64,000 nt of DNA from Paralithodes platypus (GCA_032716605.1 CM064502.1:51577270-51641269), one strand, 5' to 3'. Shown: positions 22,053-33,845, counted from the first letter of the stretch. Made by a program: numbers and translations. The notes: generated by a model from the sequence alone, not told the origin.

Positions 22053-24890
22053 AACATAAGAACATAAGAACATAAGAAAATGGGAGTCTGCAGAAAGCCG
22101 ATTGGCCTAAGCAAGGCAGATCCCTGTCCCACACAACCCCAATTACAAAGCCCAATTATAGGCTCAACACTCTAATACCCTGAGGATCATCTTACCAAAA
22201 CGGTTAGAGATTAACGCAGGATTACGGGGGTCTGCAGAGCGCTGATTGGCCCAACCCTGCTGATCCCCCTTCACACCCAACCCTTCTCGTCCATATGCTT
22301 ATCCAATTTTATCTTAAAGCTCCCTATCGTTTTTAATCCCACTATAGCACTTGGTAGTCCATTCCACCCATCTACAACTCTGTTACCAAACCAATATTTG
22401 CCTATATCTTTTCTGAAACGAAATTTATCTAATTTGAAACCATTGGTACGAGTTCTTTCGCTATCACTGAGCTTTAGTACATTTGTCATGTCCCCTTTGT
22501 TAATCCCACTAACCCACTTGAACACCTCTATCATATCCCCTCTAACTCTGCGTCTTTCTAACGAATGTAAGCCTAATTTCTTCAACCTTTCTTTATACGG
22601 AAGATTTCTAATATTATGGATCATTTTTGTCATTCTACGTTGTACTCTCTCCAATGAATCTATGTCCATTCTGTAATAAGGACACCAAAATTGAACAGCA
22701 TAATCCATATGGGGTCTCACTAATGACAAGTAAAGTTTTAAGATAACATCAGCAGTTCTGTTACTCACACTCCTTGAGATGAACCCGAGAATCCTGTTTG
22801 CCTTGTTTCGAACGCTTATACACTGTTGTCTAGGCTTCAAATCATTGCTAACAAACGCACCTAGATCTTTCTCACAATTCGAGTTTTCTAATTCCACATT
22901 AGCTAGTTTATATTTAACATTTGTATGCATCTTCCCTATCTTTAACACCTTGCATTTGTCAATGTTAAACTTCATCTGCCAATTTACTGACCATTCGTGT
23001 AAGGTATCTAGATCCCTTTGGAGGCACTCTATATCTCTATCTGAATCAATTGTTCTCCCCATTTTGGTATCGTCTGCAAATTTACTTATCCTACTAGTTA
23101 TACCTAAATCAAGGTCATTTATGTATATAACAAACAACAGAGGATCTAATACAGATCCCTGGGGGACACCACTTTTGACTGCTCCCCATTCTGACTTCGT
23201 ACCATTTATGCTGACTCTCTGCTTCCTACCAATTAGCCATGACCTAATCCATCCCAACAACGCCCCACCTATTCCATGCGCCTCAACCTTTCTCATCAAT
23301 CTCTCATGGGGGACTCTGTCGAAAGCTTTACTGAAATCTAAATATATTATATCATATGACTTGTCATTATCTACTGCTTCATATACCTCTGAGAAAAAAC
23401 TAAGCAAATTAGTAAGGCAAGAACGTCCCTGAGTGAATCCATGCTGAGAAGAATTTATTAAATTAAATGTATCTAAGTGGTTTCTAATTTTACTAGCAAT
23501 AATTGACTCTAGTAGCTTTCCTATGATTGATGTAAGACTAATGGGACGGTAATTGGATGCTATTGATTTGTCACCTTTTTTGAAGATCGGAACTACGTTT
23601 GCAAGCTTCCAAGCTTCTGGAACTAGACCTGTCTCCAATGACTTGTTAAATAAAAATGTTAATGGGTAACTTAACTCATCCCTACATTCTTTTAATACTC
23701 TAGCATATACCTCATCAGGACCAGGCGATTTATGAGGTTTCAGTCTGTCAATTTCCTTAAGCACATCATTTCTATTTATAGTAACCGTACTTAACCTATT
23801 TTCTATACTATCGCTATATACCTTACGGACTTCTGGAAACTGTGCCAAATTTTCATTAGTGAAAACGGAAAGAAATTGACTATTTAATGTACTGCACATT
23901 TCTAAATCATTTTCTGTCATTTCTCCTATCGAAGTTTTAAGGGGACCAATTACATCTCTAACCTTGGATTTATATAGTTGGTAGGTATCCTAAATAGCTT
24001 TAGGATTATTTTTTGAGTCATTGGCAACCTTAATTTCATAATTTCTTTTGTCTTTCCTAATATCCTTTTTTACCTGTATTGATAGATTCTGATAGTAAGC
24101 AAGTAGGTGAATTTCGCCTTTTCTAATTTTTCTATATATTCCTCTCTTTTGTCCAAGAAGATCTAATAGTCTATTATTCATCCATTTGGGTTGGTTCTGT
24201 GTTGATCTAAATTTTCTTTTGGGGATGTATTTATTTTGTGCATTGAATACTGACTTGATAAAATTATCGTATGTATCTACCAAGGTTGAAGTCTCTTCCT
24301 GACTTAAGATGACAGGTGCCGGAGAAGGGGTACACTCATTTGGACACCTGGATCGACTTAATTTTTTGACCATAGGGTCAGCTAATAGGGCTCTTCTTAA
24401 CCCACCATAATTGGTTTTTCTAAAGTCAGGTATTAATGTTGTATTCTCTCTGGTATTACCTTTCCATTGTATATTAAAATACACAGAATTGTGGTCACTA
24501 TTTCCTAGGTGGTCCCCTATCTCTACATTATTTACCATATGTTCATTGTTACTGAAAACTAAATCGAGAATATTATTACCTCTAGTCGGCGTATCTATGA
24601 ATTGAAATAAAATACTATCTTGTACTACCTCTATAAACTCTTCAGAATCAGAGTCTCCTATTTGATGCTGCCAATCTATATTCGGACAAAATTAAAATCC
24701 CCCATAATGCACACATTGCTAAACCTTGATGCCATTTTAATTTCCTCCCATAATGACGTTCCGTCATTTCTACTCTTATTTGGCGGTCTATACATAACTC
24801 CAATAACTATGGTCTCACTACCTTCGTTAACCTCTACCCAAACACTTTCATTATCGTTATTTAGTCTAGACCCGTTATTTAGTCTTGTCC
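22053..24890 (-). mobile_element. CR1-like LINE (CR1-b), 5'-truncated
   Basis: The minus-strand 3' end is three TTCTTATG-like 8-mers (plus strand 22053-22078), the tail style of CR1 elements. A 3' UTR of about 200 bp follows, then ORF2 from 22271 up to the truncation near 24890 within the endonuclease. It closely matches CR1-c at 26043-27643. The truncation point abuts a perfect 11-bp inverted repeat. Confidence 0.88.
22271..24890 (-). pseudogene. CR1-b ORF2: partial endonuclease and complete RT
   Basis: Reading from 24890: VMYRPPNK, MGDFNF, TPTRGNNILDLVFSN and GNSDHNSV are the last endonuclease blocks; a one-base shift breaks the frame near 24690. From 24538 downward the frame is open to 22271 except for a single TAG near 23990. 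RT motifs: [82 protein letters not shown] and KFADDTKMGR, so all three catalytic Asp are present; the usual GP after SVL is DP. The C-terminus ends LDKHMDEKGWV. This is one of the best-preserved RT sequences in the window. Confidence 0.88.
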
Positions 24891-24908
24891 CTTAGATAGG
24901 GACAAGAC
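24882..24908. repeat. Perfect 11-bp inverted repeat with 5-base loop
   Basis: GTCTTGTCCCT (24882-24892), loop TAGAT, then AGGGACAAGAC (24898-24908). It sits at the point where CR1-b similarity ends, so it may be a product of repair at the 5' junction. Confidence 0.85.
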
Positions 24909-25329
24909 TTCCTCAATAAAGGCAGTAGTGGTAGACACCTTACCAGAATACAGGGTTTCAAAAGACATCAAGGGTGTAGTTGAGAGATTGCTTGGATCAG
25001 GTCATCTGCTAGCCGATTCATTTGTAGGCAGTAATGTTAAACTAGACATGTTGACTTGGCATTGATTATTTTCTGACTTTGTGCAACCAGGACATAAGAG
25101 GGAGGGTAATATAGTGCTTTTACCTACTAGATTTGGTATACGCGATTAGTGGGTCATATAAGGATCAGGTAGCCAGTATTAATGAGGCTGCTTGTAACTA
25201 ATCTACCTAGCCTATGTAGGATAAAACATTGGAAGATGGAAGAAGCTATGATCTGTGAATGCAGTTAGTCGGCGGTTATGAGCAAGATGTTTTACTAGTC
25301 GATATTTTTCAAGTTTGGACAGCGCAACA
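24909..25329. other. Unassigned sequence
   Basis: No coding region or repeat that I can name between CR1-b and the decayed CR1 fragment. Confidence 0.5.
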
Positions 25330-25940
25330 CTCGATAATATTACTTAGTCCATTCCATAAGTTTACCACTTAATTGAATAAGAAATGCTTTGCCTCATGTG
25401 AGCGAAAAAGCTTTCGATGATTTTACAACCATTTCCTCTAGCGTAATTTGAATTATCAATTGTAAGGAATATGTTTGCATCCATATTGGCAAGACCTTTA
25501 ATAATTGTATAAATTTGGATTAAGTCACCTTAACCTGTGCTTTGCTAAAATACAAATATTTCACTCTTTGTGTGATTTGTTTCTTAGTCTCGAAATTCGT
25601 TTAGTTACGTTTTGCTGTATTTTTTCCAGTTTTTCTGTTCTTTTGATAATATGGAAACATTGTACACAGTATTCCAGATGAAGATGAACCAATGAATTGT
25701 ATAATGTGAGAAAAAACACTAGTTTGTTTTGCTTTCTTACAACTTAGGTGGATTGTTGGCTGGGTTTTAAGGTAATTCATATTTTTACTTTTAAGTCAGT
25801 TTATTTTTCAGTACCTTGGATTTTACTACCATTCATTGAGTAGTTTGCCTTTTCGTTCTTGTAAACTTTAAGAAGTACTATATATTTAATATTATTGACA
25901 CATAATTGCCAAGTTTGGGCCCAGTTTGATTATCTGTCTA
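25330..25940 (-). pseudogene. Heavily decayed CR1 RT C-terminal fragment
   Basis: The plus strand aligns by eye with 8250-8930 of CR1-a, sharing landmarks such as GATTTTACAACCATTTCC, CAGTATTCCAGA and CCAAGTTTGGGCCCA, but with many substitutions and indels. This is the RT thumb and C-terminus of an older CR1 copy. No open frame remains. Confidence 0.72.
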
Positions 25941-26042
25941 GGAGGATCCTCTCACACCGCATTCCTAGACAAAGTAGAAAGGAAAGCCTTTCGTATCCTT
26001 AACTCCCTTCCACTCACCAACTCTCTGCAATCTCTCTCTCTT

Positions 26043-27643
26043 AACATAAGAACATAAGAAAATGGGAGTCTGCAGAAAGCCGATTGGCCTAAGCAAGGCA
26101 GATCCCTGTCCCACACAACCCCAATTACAAAGCCCAATTATAGGCTCAACACTCTAATACCCTGAGGATCATCTTACCAAACCGGTTAGAGATTAACGCA
26201 GGATTACGGGTCTGCAGAGCGCTGATTGGCCCAACCCGGCTGATCCCCCTTCACACCCAACCCTTCTCGTCCATATGCTTATCCAATTTTTTCTTAAAGC
26301 TCCCTATCGTTCTTGATCCCACTATATCACTTGGTAGCCTATTCCACCCATCTACAACTCTGTTACCAAACCAATATTTGCCTATATCTTTTCTGAAACG
26401 AAATTTATCTAATTTGAAACCATTGGTACGAGTTCTTTCGCTATCACTGAGCTTTAGTACATTTGTCATGTCCCCTTTGTTAATCCCACTAACCCACTTG
26501 AACACCTCTATCATATCCCCTCTAACTCTGCGTCTCTCTAACGAATGTAAACCTAATTTCTTCAACCTTTCTTCATACGGAAAATTTCTAATATTATGGA
26601 TCATTTTTGTCATTCTACGCTGAATTCTCTCCAATGAATCTATGTCCATTCTGTAATAAGGACACCAAAATTGGACAGCATAATCCATATGGGGTCTCAC
26701 TAATGACAAGTAAAGTTTTAAGATAACATCAGCAGTTCTGTTACTCACACTCCTAGAGATGAACCCGAGAATCCTGTTTGCCTTATTACGAACGCTTATA
26801 CACTGTTTTCTAGGCTTCAAATCATTGCTAACAAACACACCTAGATCTTTCTCGCAGTCTGAATTTTCTAATTCTAAATTAGCTAGTTTATATTTAACAT
26901 TTGTTTGCATCTTCCCTATCTTTAATACCTTGCATTTGTCAATGTTAAACTTCATCTGCCAATTTACTGACCATTCATGTAAGGTATCTAGATCCCTTTG
27001 GAGGCACTCTATATCGCTATCTGAATCAATTGATCTCCCCATTTTAGTATCGTCTGCGAATTTACTTATCCTACTAGTTATACCTAAATCTAGGTCATTT
27101 ATGTATATAAGAAACAACAGGGGACCTAATACCGATCCCTGGGGGACACCACTTTTGACTGCTCCCCACTCTGACTTGGTACCATTTATGCTGACTCTCT
27201 GTTTCCTACCAATTAGCCATGACCTAATCCATCCCAACAACGACCCTCCTATTCCATGTGCCTCAACCTTTCTCATCAATCTCTCATGAGGAACTCTGTC
27301 GAAAGCTTTACTGAAATCTAAATATATAATATCATATGACTTGTCACTATCTACTGCTTCATATACCTCTGAGAAAAAGCTAAGCAAATTAGTAAGGCAA
27401 GAACGTCCCTGAGTGAATCCATGCTGAGAAGAATTTATTAAGTTAAATTTTACTAAGTGGCTTCTAATTTTCCTAGCAATAATGGACTCTAGCAACTTTC
27501 CTATGATTGATGTGAGACTAATGGGACGGTAATTGGATGCTATCGATTTATCACCTTTTTTGAAGATCGGAACTACATTTGCAAGCTTCCAAGCTTCTGG
27601 AACTAAACCTGTTTCTAATGACTTGTTAAATATAAATGCTAAT
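26043..27643 (-). mobile_element. CR1-like LINE (CR1-c), 5'-truncated, 22-bp target duplication
   Basis: Exactly 1,601 bp lies between two identical 22-bp direct repeats (26021-26042 and 27644-27665, beginning CTCTCTGCAATC). The 3' end (left) carries two TTCTTATG-like 8-mers and the same 3' UTR as CR1-b. The host is LINE C copy 1, whose sequence reads continuously once the insert and one repeat are removed. Confidence 0.93.
26251..27640 (-). pseudogene. CR1-c reverse transcriptase, open but 5'-truncated
   Basis: Open from the truncation point to the stop at 26251: [68 protein letters not shown] and KFADDTKMGR, ending LDKHMDEKGWV. All catalytic RT residues are present and no stop interrupts it. 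It lacks the endonuclease and the RT N-terminus, so it is non-autonomous. The frame runs on artificially into LINE C at the right. Confidence 0.87.
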
Positions 27644-28060
27644 CTCTCTGCAATCTCTCTCTCTTCGCCGCAGTGTTGCATCTCTCTCGCTATTCTATCG
27701 CTAATACAATCATCAGTGTTTCTCAGAGCTTTCCCAGTGTATACCAACTCCTACGCAGGGTACGTAGTAACCGTCTTGCACCACAATCCCACCCCTACTC
27801 TGTGCAACTCTCCAACCCAAGAGTGAAACGCTATTCTCAGTCTTTTTTTCTATTCAACTGCTGAGTTCTGGAACTCTCTCCCCGATTCAGTCTTCCCCTC
27901 TTCCTATAACTTAAATTGCTTCAAACTCCGTGTGTCCATATATTTTGGCTCGAACGTCCCTTGATTTTGGCCCTGTCACTCTTTCAACTCTGGGGGAGGT
28001 ACTCGCTACAGGCAGTTTTGCCTTTTGTCTCCCTCGCTCACATATAAAAAAAAAAAAAAT

Positions 28061-29412
28061 ACAGTCCGTGTTTAATAATAACAATACGTAACACTTCGAA
28101 CACTTTTATCTGGTTATTTAAACACATGTGTGATGTATATTGCAAATGGTTCTAAAATGTGTTGAAATCAATACACTTAGAATGTTTACCAGTTTTGTAT
28201 CTATCAATGAGATCTCCAATGCGCACCCAAACCTTGCAGTGCAGTATCTGGACTCTTATCGGCTTGCTGCAGCTCTGTCAGTATAAACTACTTTGTTTAC
28301 TTGCATGCCAATATATTCACACTTGATGGCTAATTACTAATCGTATAGCCTCTCTATTAGCTTGCTTATCCTGAGCTATAGTCGGTTTCATTTCAACTGA
28401 CCGTAAATCGCACCCCTTAGCAACTTATTTCTCGATACTTAACGACGAAATATGAAACTACTACGTCTTGGTGCCATAATTATGTACATTTTTCATAATT
28501 AACATCATATTTCGCTACAAAATCTCCATAACAGCGACGTAAACAAGATATAGAACATGCCAATTTACCGTCAGCGGGAATGACAACGATTATACACCTC
28601 TCACGCAAGGCTAGGGAACCTCTGACTCACTTTACTCCTCCCTCTAACGTTCTTTACTATGTCTGATATACTTCTTACATATTTTGCTATATATCTCATT
28701 CAGTACCGGTAATATCCGTTTTAATATATTCCGGTTCTTATTATATTCACGCCTCATTCATTCACTGATACTCGTTCTCACCTGAGTTTTGAGCAGAAGT
28801 GGTGTGTCTCGTTAAACTGTTAATCAAACATTAAGTTCTTCTAAGTAAAGGACAATTTTCAGCACGACAGGAAAGGACCTATTTCTGGCTGCTTCCAAAT
28901 TATTTCGCCAGCCATTGAAGTTTGTCCACTTGAACTCATTTGCTAGCCAAGAGGAGGAGTCCATATATAGCATCATGCCCAGTTTTATTATACTCAGTAT
29001 CATGGTGGTGACCGGTCGGGGAGAATCATCCCTCCAGGACCTGGATTTTTACTGCAACATGTACAGTCAACATCAATGATTCACCTAAAGAAGGTGAGAC
29101 AAAAATCAATGTCCCTCTCTTTCGATTTCACACCAATTATCATTAAGGTTTTCGGTGAAGTATTGTTTTTGAAAGTACAATCGCCTGCACACGTAGCTGG
29201 CATACTATGATATACTTGAAACAGTGAACACATTGGTATTATGGCTCAACTAGATCTAAGTGTTCCACAATACTATATTTGCTTGTCAGAATCGTTTAAT
29301 TATACAATTTTACCATTGCAGGTAAGTGACTGCAAGTCAAGATCAAAAGTCGTGTCCTGCCATCACAATAACAACTCTTGATATTTATCTAGCTATAGAT
29401 GAAAGCATATCC
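28061..29412. other. No gene; contains MITE-3 copy 1
   Basis: AT-rich sequence with only short frames. The TIR element at 28377-28594 is the sole recognised feature. Confidence 0.5.
28377..28594. mobile_element. MITE-3 copy 1
   Basis: Left TATAGTCGGTTTCATTTCAA matches the reverse complement of the right end (TATAATCGTTGTCATTCCCG), continuing inward through CTGACNGTAAAT. The interior GATACTTAACGACGAAATAT and TTTCATAATTAACATCATAT segments recur in MITE-3 copy 3 at 45039-45254. TA at both ends suggests a mariner-like TA target. Confidence 0.7.
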
Positions 29413-29416
29413 TTAA

Positions 29417-29623
29417 CCCTCTGAGAATCATGACGCGTTTTAGCAGTTTCTTCTGGCCATTTGTCGACGATTTTATACAGCTTTGGAAGGATCTCTAGCA
29501 ATTAATGGGGGTAAAGTCAATATCAATTAACTTTTTGCCTCACTCAATTCCCTCTTCTAATAAATAGAATCGTCTAGTAATAGCCAGAATAAACTGTCAA
29601 AATGCGTCATAATCCTCAAGGGG
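29417..29623. mobile_element. MITE-2 relative, TTAA-flanked
   Basis: TTAA at 29413-29416 and 29624-29627. Left CCCTCTGAGAATCATGACGC and right GCGTCATAATCCTCAAGGGG are imperfect inverted repeats. Interior TCGACGATTTTATACAG and AGAATCGTCTAGTAATAG are inverted segments shared with other MITE-2 copies. Confidence 0.65.
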
Positions 29624-29860
29624 TTAATATATATAGGTATTCTTTGCTATTGGTGAAGTTACGTCTGGATCAGAGAGGCCGTATAATATTCTAGTATGGA
29701 TCAATGACTTCAGTTCCTCTGATCACTCATATCGTGGTTATAATACATTGTTGTCTGCAGAATACTTTCGACAGCAATGTGAGTATTCTACGAATAGCGA
29801 ATCCTTTTGCATTTTTTATTAACACTTACTGACTTTCAGAATACATTTACAAAGTATTAT

Positions 29861-30022
29861 TATTTTTTTTTTAAAGAGACAATGAACGGAGGAAGGAAAA
29901 ACACAGATAAAACATAAAGGTCCATGTGCCTAAATAATCCTCCATTCATAAAATGTTTGTAACAACTGGATTTAAACATTTGTAGATTGTAAGTTTGTGG
30001 AAAGCAATTCGAGGGAAGTGAA
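29861..30022 (-). mobile_element. LINE B 3' end fragment (copy 3)
   Basis: A T-rich run near 29862-29873 is followed by the reverse complement of the LINE B 3' UTR and last codons (compare 2720-2900): GACAATGAACGGAGGAAGG, GGTCCATGTGCCTAAAT and TTGTAACAACTGGATTTAAA. Severely 5'-truncated. Confidence 0.85.
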
Positions 30023-30520
30023 TTCATTATGTGAAATGTTCGCGATATTCATTTAAAAGAGGTAACACAAATGTGTGCAAATATATTCTATCCAACAATC
30101 AATATTTTATTAATTTCACCACAACACCAAACACCCCCAATTAAATCAATTAAAGTATAAGATAATTTGGGATATATTGGATGTAAGTGTAATCACCAAC
30201 TGAATTGTGGTGCCATCCAAGTGGAACGAAACATATAGACAGCGACACAACATCAAAATACTACCAGCTCAATAAACGGCAAACCGAGGAGCTAAAATGC
30301 CTATCTAAGTAGCCCGGTGAGGTATTTCGAGGCGACGGGTCCCACTTCTTCACCCCATTACTCCTTCACTACCTCGTGTTAGTCAACTGTAAATTCCTTT
30401 GTCCCGTTAATGAAAACAAATAGTGGGTATCGGACGGGCTGCCAGCCTTCGAACAATCACAATGCTACTTTTATTGGCGCCTAATAAAACCTCGGAGTTC
30501 TTGGGTACGCAAGGGCTCGT
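30023..30520. other. No recognisable gene
   Basis: Short frames only; nothing I can name. Confidence 0.5.
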
Positions 30521-30524
30521 CTAA

Positions 30525-30896
30525 AGGGGCTAGTGCTCGATTTTTTTTTGGCATATTATTATGTATTCATATATTTATATATTTTTGAGTTTCCTCGCTA
30601 GACCTCCATCAAGCTTAAAGAAAACACCCCCTAGACCCCCTTTCAAAATAAATGTGTACATTTTTCGGTAGAAAAATGTCCCGGCCGAAGGCCGATTCCT
30701 TCTGAAATTACAGGCTCGCTATCGCTCGCCAGGAAAAAATAGACACCTAAATGGCACGAAAGGTCTTAATATTGGCAAAGAAATGGGGCGAAATGTCTCA
30801 AAATTTCCAAACTAATAGACGAACGTCTTAAAATCTCAAAGCTAATATGCTAAACATGAGGGAGAAAGGGGTCCATAAAAAGCTAATACTACCCCC
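30525..30896 (-). mobile_element. MITE-1 class 1
   Basis: The right end is TACCCCC then TTAA (30897-30900); the left end CTAAAGGGGCTAGTGC is a degraded match to its reverse complement. The interior has, on the minus strand, the core TGGCGAGCGATAGCGAGC, CGGCCTTCGGCCGGGAC and GGTCTAGGGGGTGT, plus three or four AAGACNTTTCGNCCCATT subrepeats. Identical architecture to the copy at 41661-42020. Confidence 0.82.
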
Positions 30897-30900
30897 TTAA

Positions 30901-31404
30901 GGTGCGCAGGGAAGGACGAGAGAATGGGGGTTCGAGATAGGACTTTAGATCTTAAAGAGTCTTGTGGTGGGTACGTGTGGCACTGTACTGACGCAGGCAC
31001 TGGTGAGAGCGACTGGACAACTCTTCGATGCAGACATTTTGTGCCTCATGTCATTATAAACCACGATTATCACCGATTTATCATCACGCCAATTATCATC
31101 ACACCAATTATCATCACACCAATTAATCATACTAAAATATTTTGATAGTCGAGTTATATGATATGTAGAAAAGAGAAATGTTAGGGTATTGAATATGCGA
31201 TAACAACTGTAATTCAACAACCCTAGTCTCCAAAATGGCGTCCTGGTGTGGAGTGTGGATTGTTCCTCTGTCAGTATTGTAATTGGTGGCCCCGGAGGCT
31301 ACAGGTGCTGGACTCTGCGCCTTTATTACACCTCTACTCTTTATTGCCGCTTCGCTTATTTGCCCAACATCATTGTCTGTGGCCGCATCTCCAGGGAAAA
31401 CACA
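30901..31404. other. Unassigned; small 15-bp tandem
   Basis: AATTATCATCACACC is repeated about three times near 31090-31130. Overlapping frames around 31246-31483 are not supported as genes. Confidence 0.45.
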
Positions 31405-31748
31405 AGAGTTGGTGTTTCTGGCTCCCTTCTCCCTCATGTTTAGCCCCCTTAGTTTTCAGATTTTAAGATGTTTGCCCCATTAGTGTGTCGATTTTAAAAC
31501 CTTTCGCCCCATTTCTTTGTCAATATTAAGACGTTTCGTGCCCTTTAGGTGTCGATTGTTTTTCCTGGCGAGCAACAGCGAGCCTGTAATTGTGGAGTAA
31601 GTGGCCTTTGGCCGTGACATTTTTCTACCTAAAAATTTACAAATTCATCTCTTAGGGGGATCCAACGGATGTTTATTGTTTTAAGTTTGATGGAGGTCTA
31701 GGAAGGAAACTAAAGAATATACGAATATATAAATAAATAGACCCCAAA
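31405..31748 (+). mobile_element. MITE-1 class 1, ends degraded
   Basis: CTCCCTCATGTTTAGCCCC, then AAGACNTTTCGCCCCATT-like subrepeats, the core (one arm altered, GCGAGCAACAGCGAGCC), GGCCTTTGGCC and GATGGAGGTCTAGG. No clean TTAA at either end. Confidence 0.75.
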
Positions 31749-31899
31749 AATGAACAGTCCCATTAAATTAATTAAACAACTTTCATACATTTTGTGAAAA
31801 AGATGACTGAATGCTAATTGAAGTGTTGCCATGCTTAAGAGTTGCTTAAATTTGTATTTGTTAAGTTGACAAGTAATAAGTTAATAAGTATTTAGTTGA

Positions 31900-32210
31900 T
31901 TCCCAACTTTTTCATCAAGCTTAAAATTACACCCCCTAGACCCCCTTTCAAGATAAATTTGTACATTTTTCGGTAGAAAAAATTCCCGGCCGGAGGCCGG
32001 TTGCTCTTAAATTACAGGCTCGCTATCGCTCGCCAGGAAAAAAATTGACACCTTAACGGCACGAAAGGTCTTAAAATTGACAGAAATGGGGCAAAATGTC
32101 TTAAAATATCCAAACTACTAGGGCGAAGGTCTTAAAATCTCAAAAACAATGGGGCTAAACATGAGGGAGAAAGGGGTCCAGAAAAAAATCCCTCAAGTGG
32201 AAATCTCCCC
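31900..32210 (-). mobile_element. MITE-1 class 1, left end truncated
   Basis: The right end reads GGAAATCTCCCC then TTAA (32211-32214). The core CGCTATCGCTCGCCAGG and CCGGCCGGAGGCCGG are present. The left side starts abruptly at TCATCAAGCTTAAAATTAC without an end repeat. Confidence 0.78.
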
Positions 32211-32678
32211 TTAAGTTTCACACATGCCACAAATTCCACAACACCCTTAATCATTTATGTTATCAGTATCCTGTGGGAGAGCCTGGAGATTACATTATTA
32301 TAATTTCTTCTGACAAGTAGAGACACAACCAGCAAATTGACCACTTGCGAGTTTCCGGCTATAAGGAAGTTGGAGCCGTAAACATCAACATTAAACCGAA
32401 ATACAATAATAATGTGAGTTTCTGATTGATGAAAGGTATGTTGAATTGGGTTTTATGTATTTATGGATGTACTACGACCGTATTTTAGCAGGTAATTCTG
32501 CTAAATATCGATGTCTACAGCTTCAATTTCTTTATAGAACGAAACTTGCAAGTCGTCAATTAGACTCTCGGATGGTAGGCCTATATACAATTTCCGACAA
32601 GATAACAACTGCTCATTTCCCGATTTTATAACCCGTATTCAGATCACGTGCCATGAATTGATAAGGAGCCTGTTACTT

Positions 32679-32891
32679 AAGCCGGTATCACAAGAGAGCT
32701 TTTATAGTCAACATTCGATGATCAACATTTTTCTAGCAACATTTCTGGAATATTTTACACTGGTCTTGGAAACTAGACTGGTGATAGATGAACTTAGGTG
32801 ACAGGAATATATTAAATGTTGACCTCATAAGCTGCCAGACCAGTGTTGAGGATAAATGTCGAGGGAAAAAGCGCTCGTGTGATACCGGCTT
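32679..32891. mobile_element. MITE-5 copy 1, 213 bp
   Basis: AAGCCGGTATCACAAGAGAG at the left mirrors CTCGTGTGATACCGGCTT at the right, with further inverted similarity (CAACATTCGATGATCAAC against GTTGAGGATAAATGTCG). The second copy at 51380-51592 has exactly the same length. No coding frame. Confidence 0.83.
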
Positions 32892-32928
32892 TACAAAAAC
32901 AGCTGTGGCGAGGCAACAATATCTAGGG

Positions 32929-33160
32929 GGGGGGGGGGATCAAAACCGCGTCACACAAACATACATTCCGACAACTTGACATGATCAATTTTATCCTGGA
33001 AATACTTCGGTGGCCTTATTAAATTGGTATCAGGAACTAAGCTGAAGTTAGTAGATTAAAGTCTAGCTATCTATCTATCTATCTATCTACTCAGGCCCAA
33101 TTAATAATCCCCACTTTGCCTTTATTTTTTATTTTTAAAGGGGGGTGGAGGGGGGGGGGG
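32929..33160. repeat. G-runs and CTAT microsatellite
   Basis: G-run at about 32929-32938, a TCTA tandem at 33063-33090, and another G-rich run at about 33138-33163. Confidence 0.85.
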
Positions 33161-33453
33161 GGGTGGCCGACTCAAGACATTAAAGTAGTTGGCTGAAATA
33201 TTATGAAACTTGAATTCATAATCTTTCAGACCAGAATTGCCGAGAACAGACGCCGGGAAATGAATATACCGCTTCAGAAAACCAATTTTATTTTTTTTTA
33301 TCCGGGCTCTCATCTGGACACATTCTGGCGCTAAACACTCCATTAGCGGCCAAATCGCCTGCTGGGCCCTAATCAGAACAGAGTGTATACATAATGAGGC
33401 CCTTTATAACGTGCAATAAAGGGCTCTAACAACCGAGGGAGGTGGCCGGTGGT

Positions 33454-33605
33454 TGAGGGGGGTGACCTGTTTTTTTTTCTCATTTTATCTCTTTCTTTTC
33501 TCTGGCTTGTATCTATTAAGCCCCATTCAGCCTACTGTTTTAAGACGTTTATCCCCATCCAGGTGTCGATTTTTTCCTGGCGAGCGATAGCGAGCCATAT
33601 TTCTC
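33454..33605 (+). mobile_element. MITE-1 class 2, left arm only
   Basis: GGGGGGTGACCTG, then GGCTTGTATCTATTAAGCCC, CCATTCAGCCTACTG, CCCATCCAGGTGTCGA and the core to GCGAGCC: the standard class 2 left arm. The right arm is missing after 33605. Confidence 0.75.
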
Positions 33606-33788
33606 GATATGGAGAAATTAAGCTTAGATATTGATGATACCAATTATTGATCAAAACATAATTGGTGCCGAGACATCACTTATTAGCGCGATTGTACCTT
33701 ATATTTTCAAGCTGCCAGACATCAATTGCTCGTAAAAAAAAAATGACGGAAACATCGCTTGTGTGACAACGGCTTTATAGTAGTAGCT

Positions 33789-33845
33789 TGGGGGGGGGGG
33801 GGGGGGATCCTCGGGGGGGGGGGGGGGGGGGGGAGGATCCTCGTC
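33789..33845. repeat. Two long G-runs separated by GGATCCTC
   Basis: One run of about 18 G and a second of about 23 G, each bordered by GGATCCTCG. Low-complexity; could form G-quadruplexes or reflect assembly error. Confidence 0.9.

Larger units (their letters stand above)
25941..28060 (+). mobile_element. LINE 'C' copy 1 (3' part), split by CR1-c
   Basis: The left part (25941-26042) encodes SSHTAFLDKVERKAFRILNS, the RT C-terminal region seen in other C copies. The right part (27644-28060) continues with the protein end, then the 3' UTR with GGCTCGAACGTCCCTTGATT, CTCTGGGGGAGGTACTCG and TTTTGTCTCCCTC, and an A-tail from about 28047. C is a Jockey-like LINE by its RT style (see the copy at 35773-36945). 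Confidence 0.83.

Noticed and set aside
22398..23432. Plus-strand frames over CR1-b (and the same over CR1-c)
   Set aside because: They are antisense shadows of a minus-strand RT with all motifs in order.
26251..27747. Single 498-codon protein
   Set aside because: The first part is LINE C sequence read in reverse, joined by the CR1-c insertion; only the portion left of 27643 is CR1.
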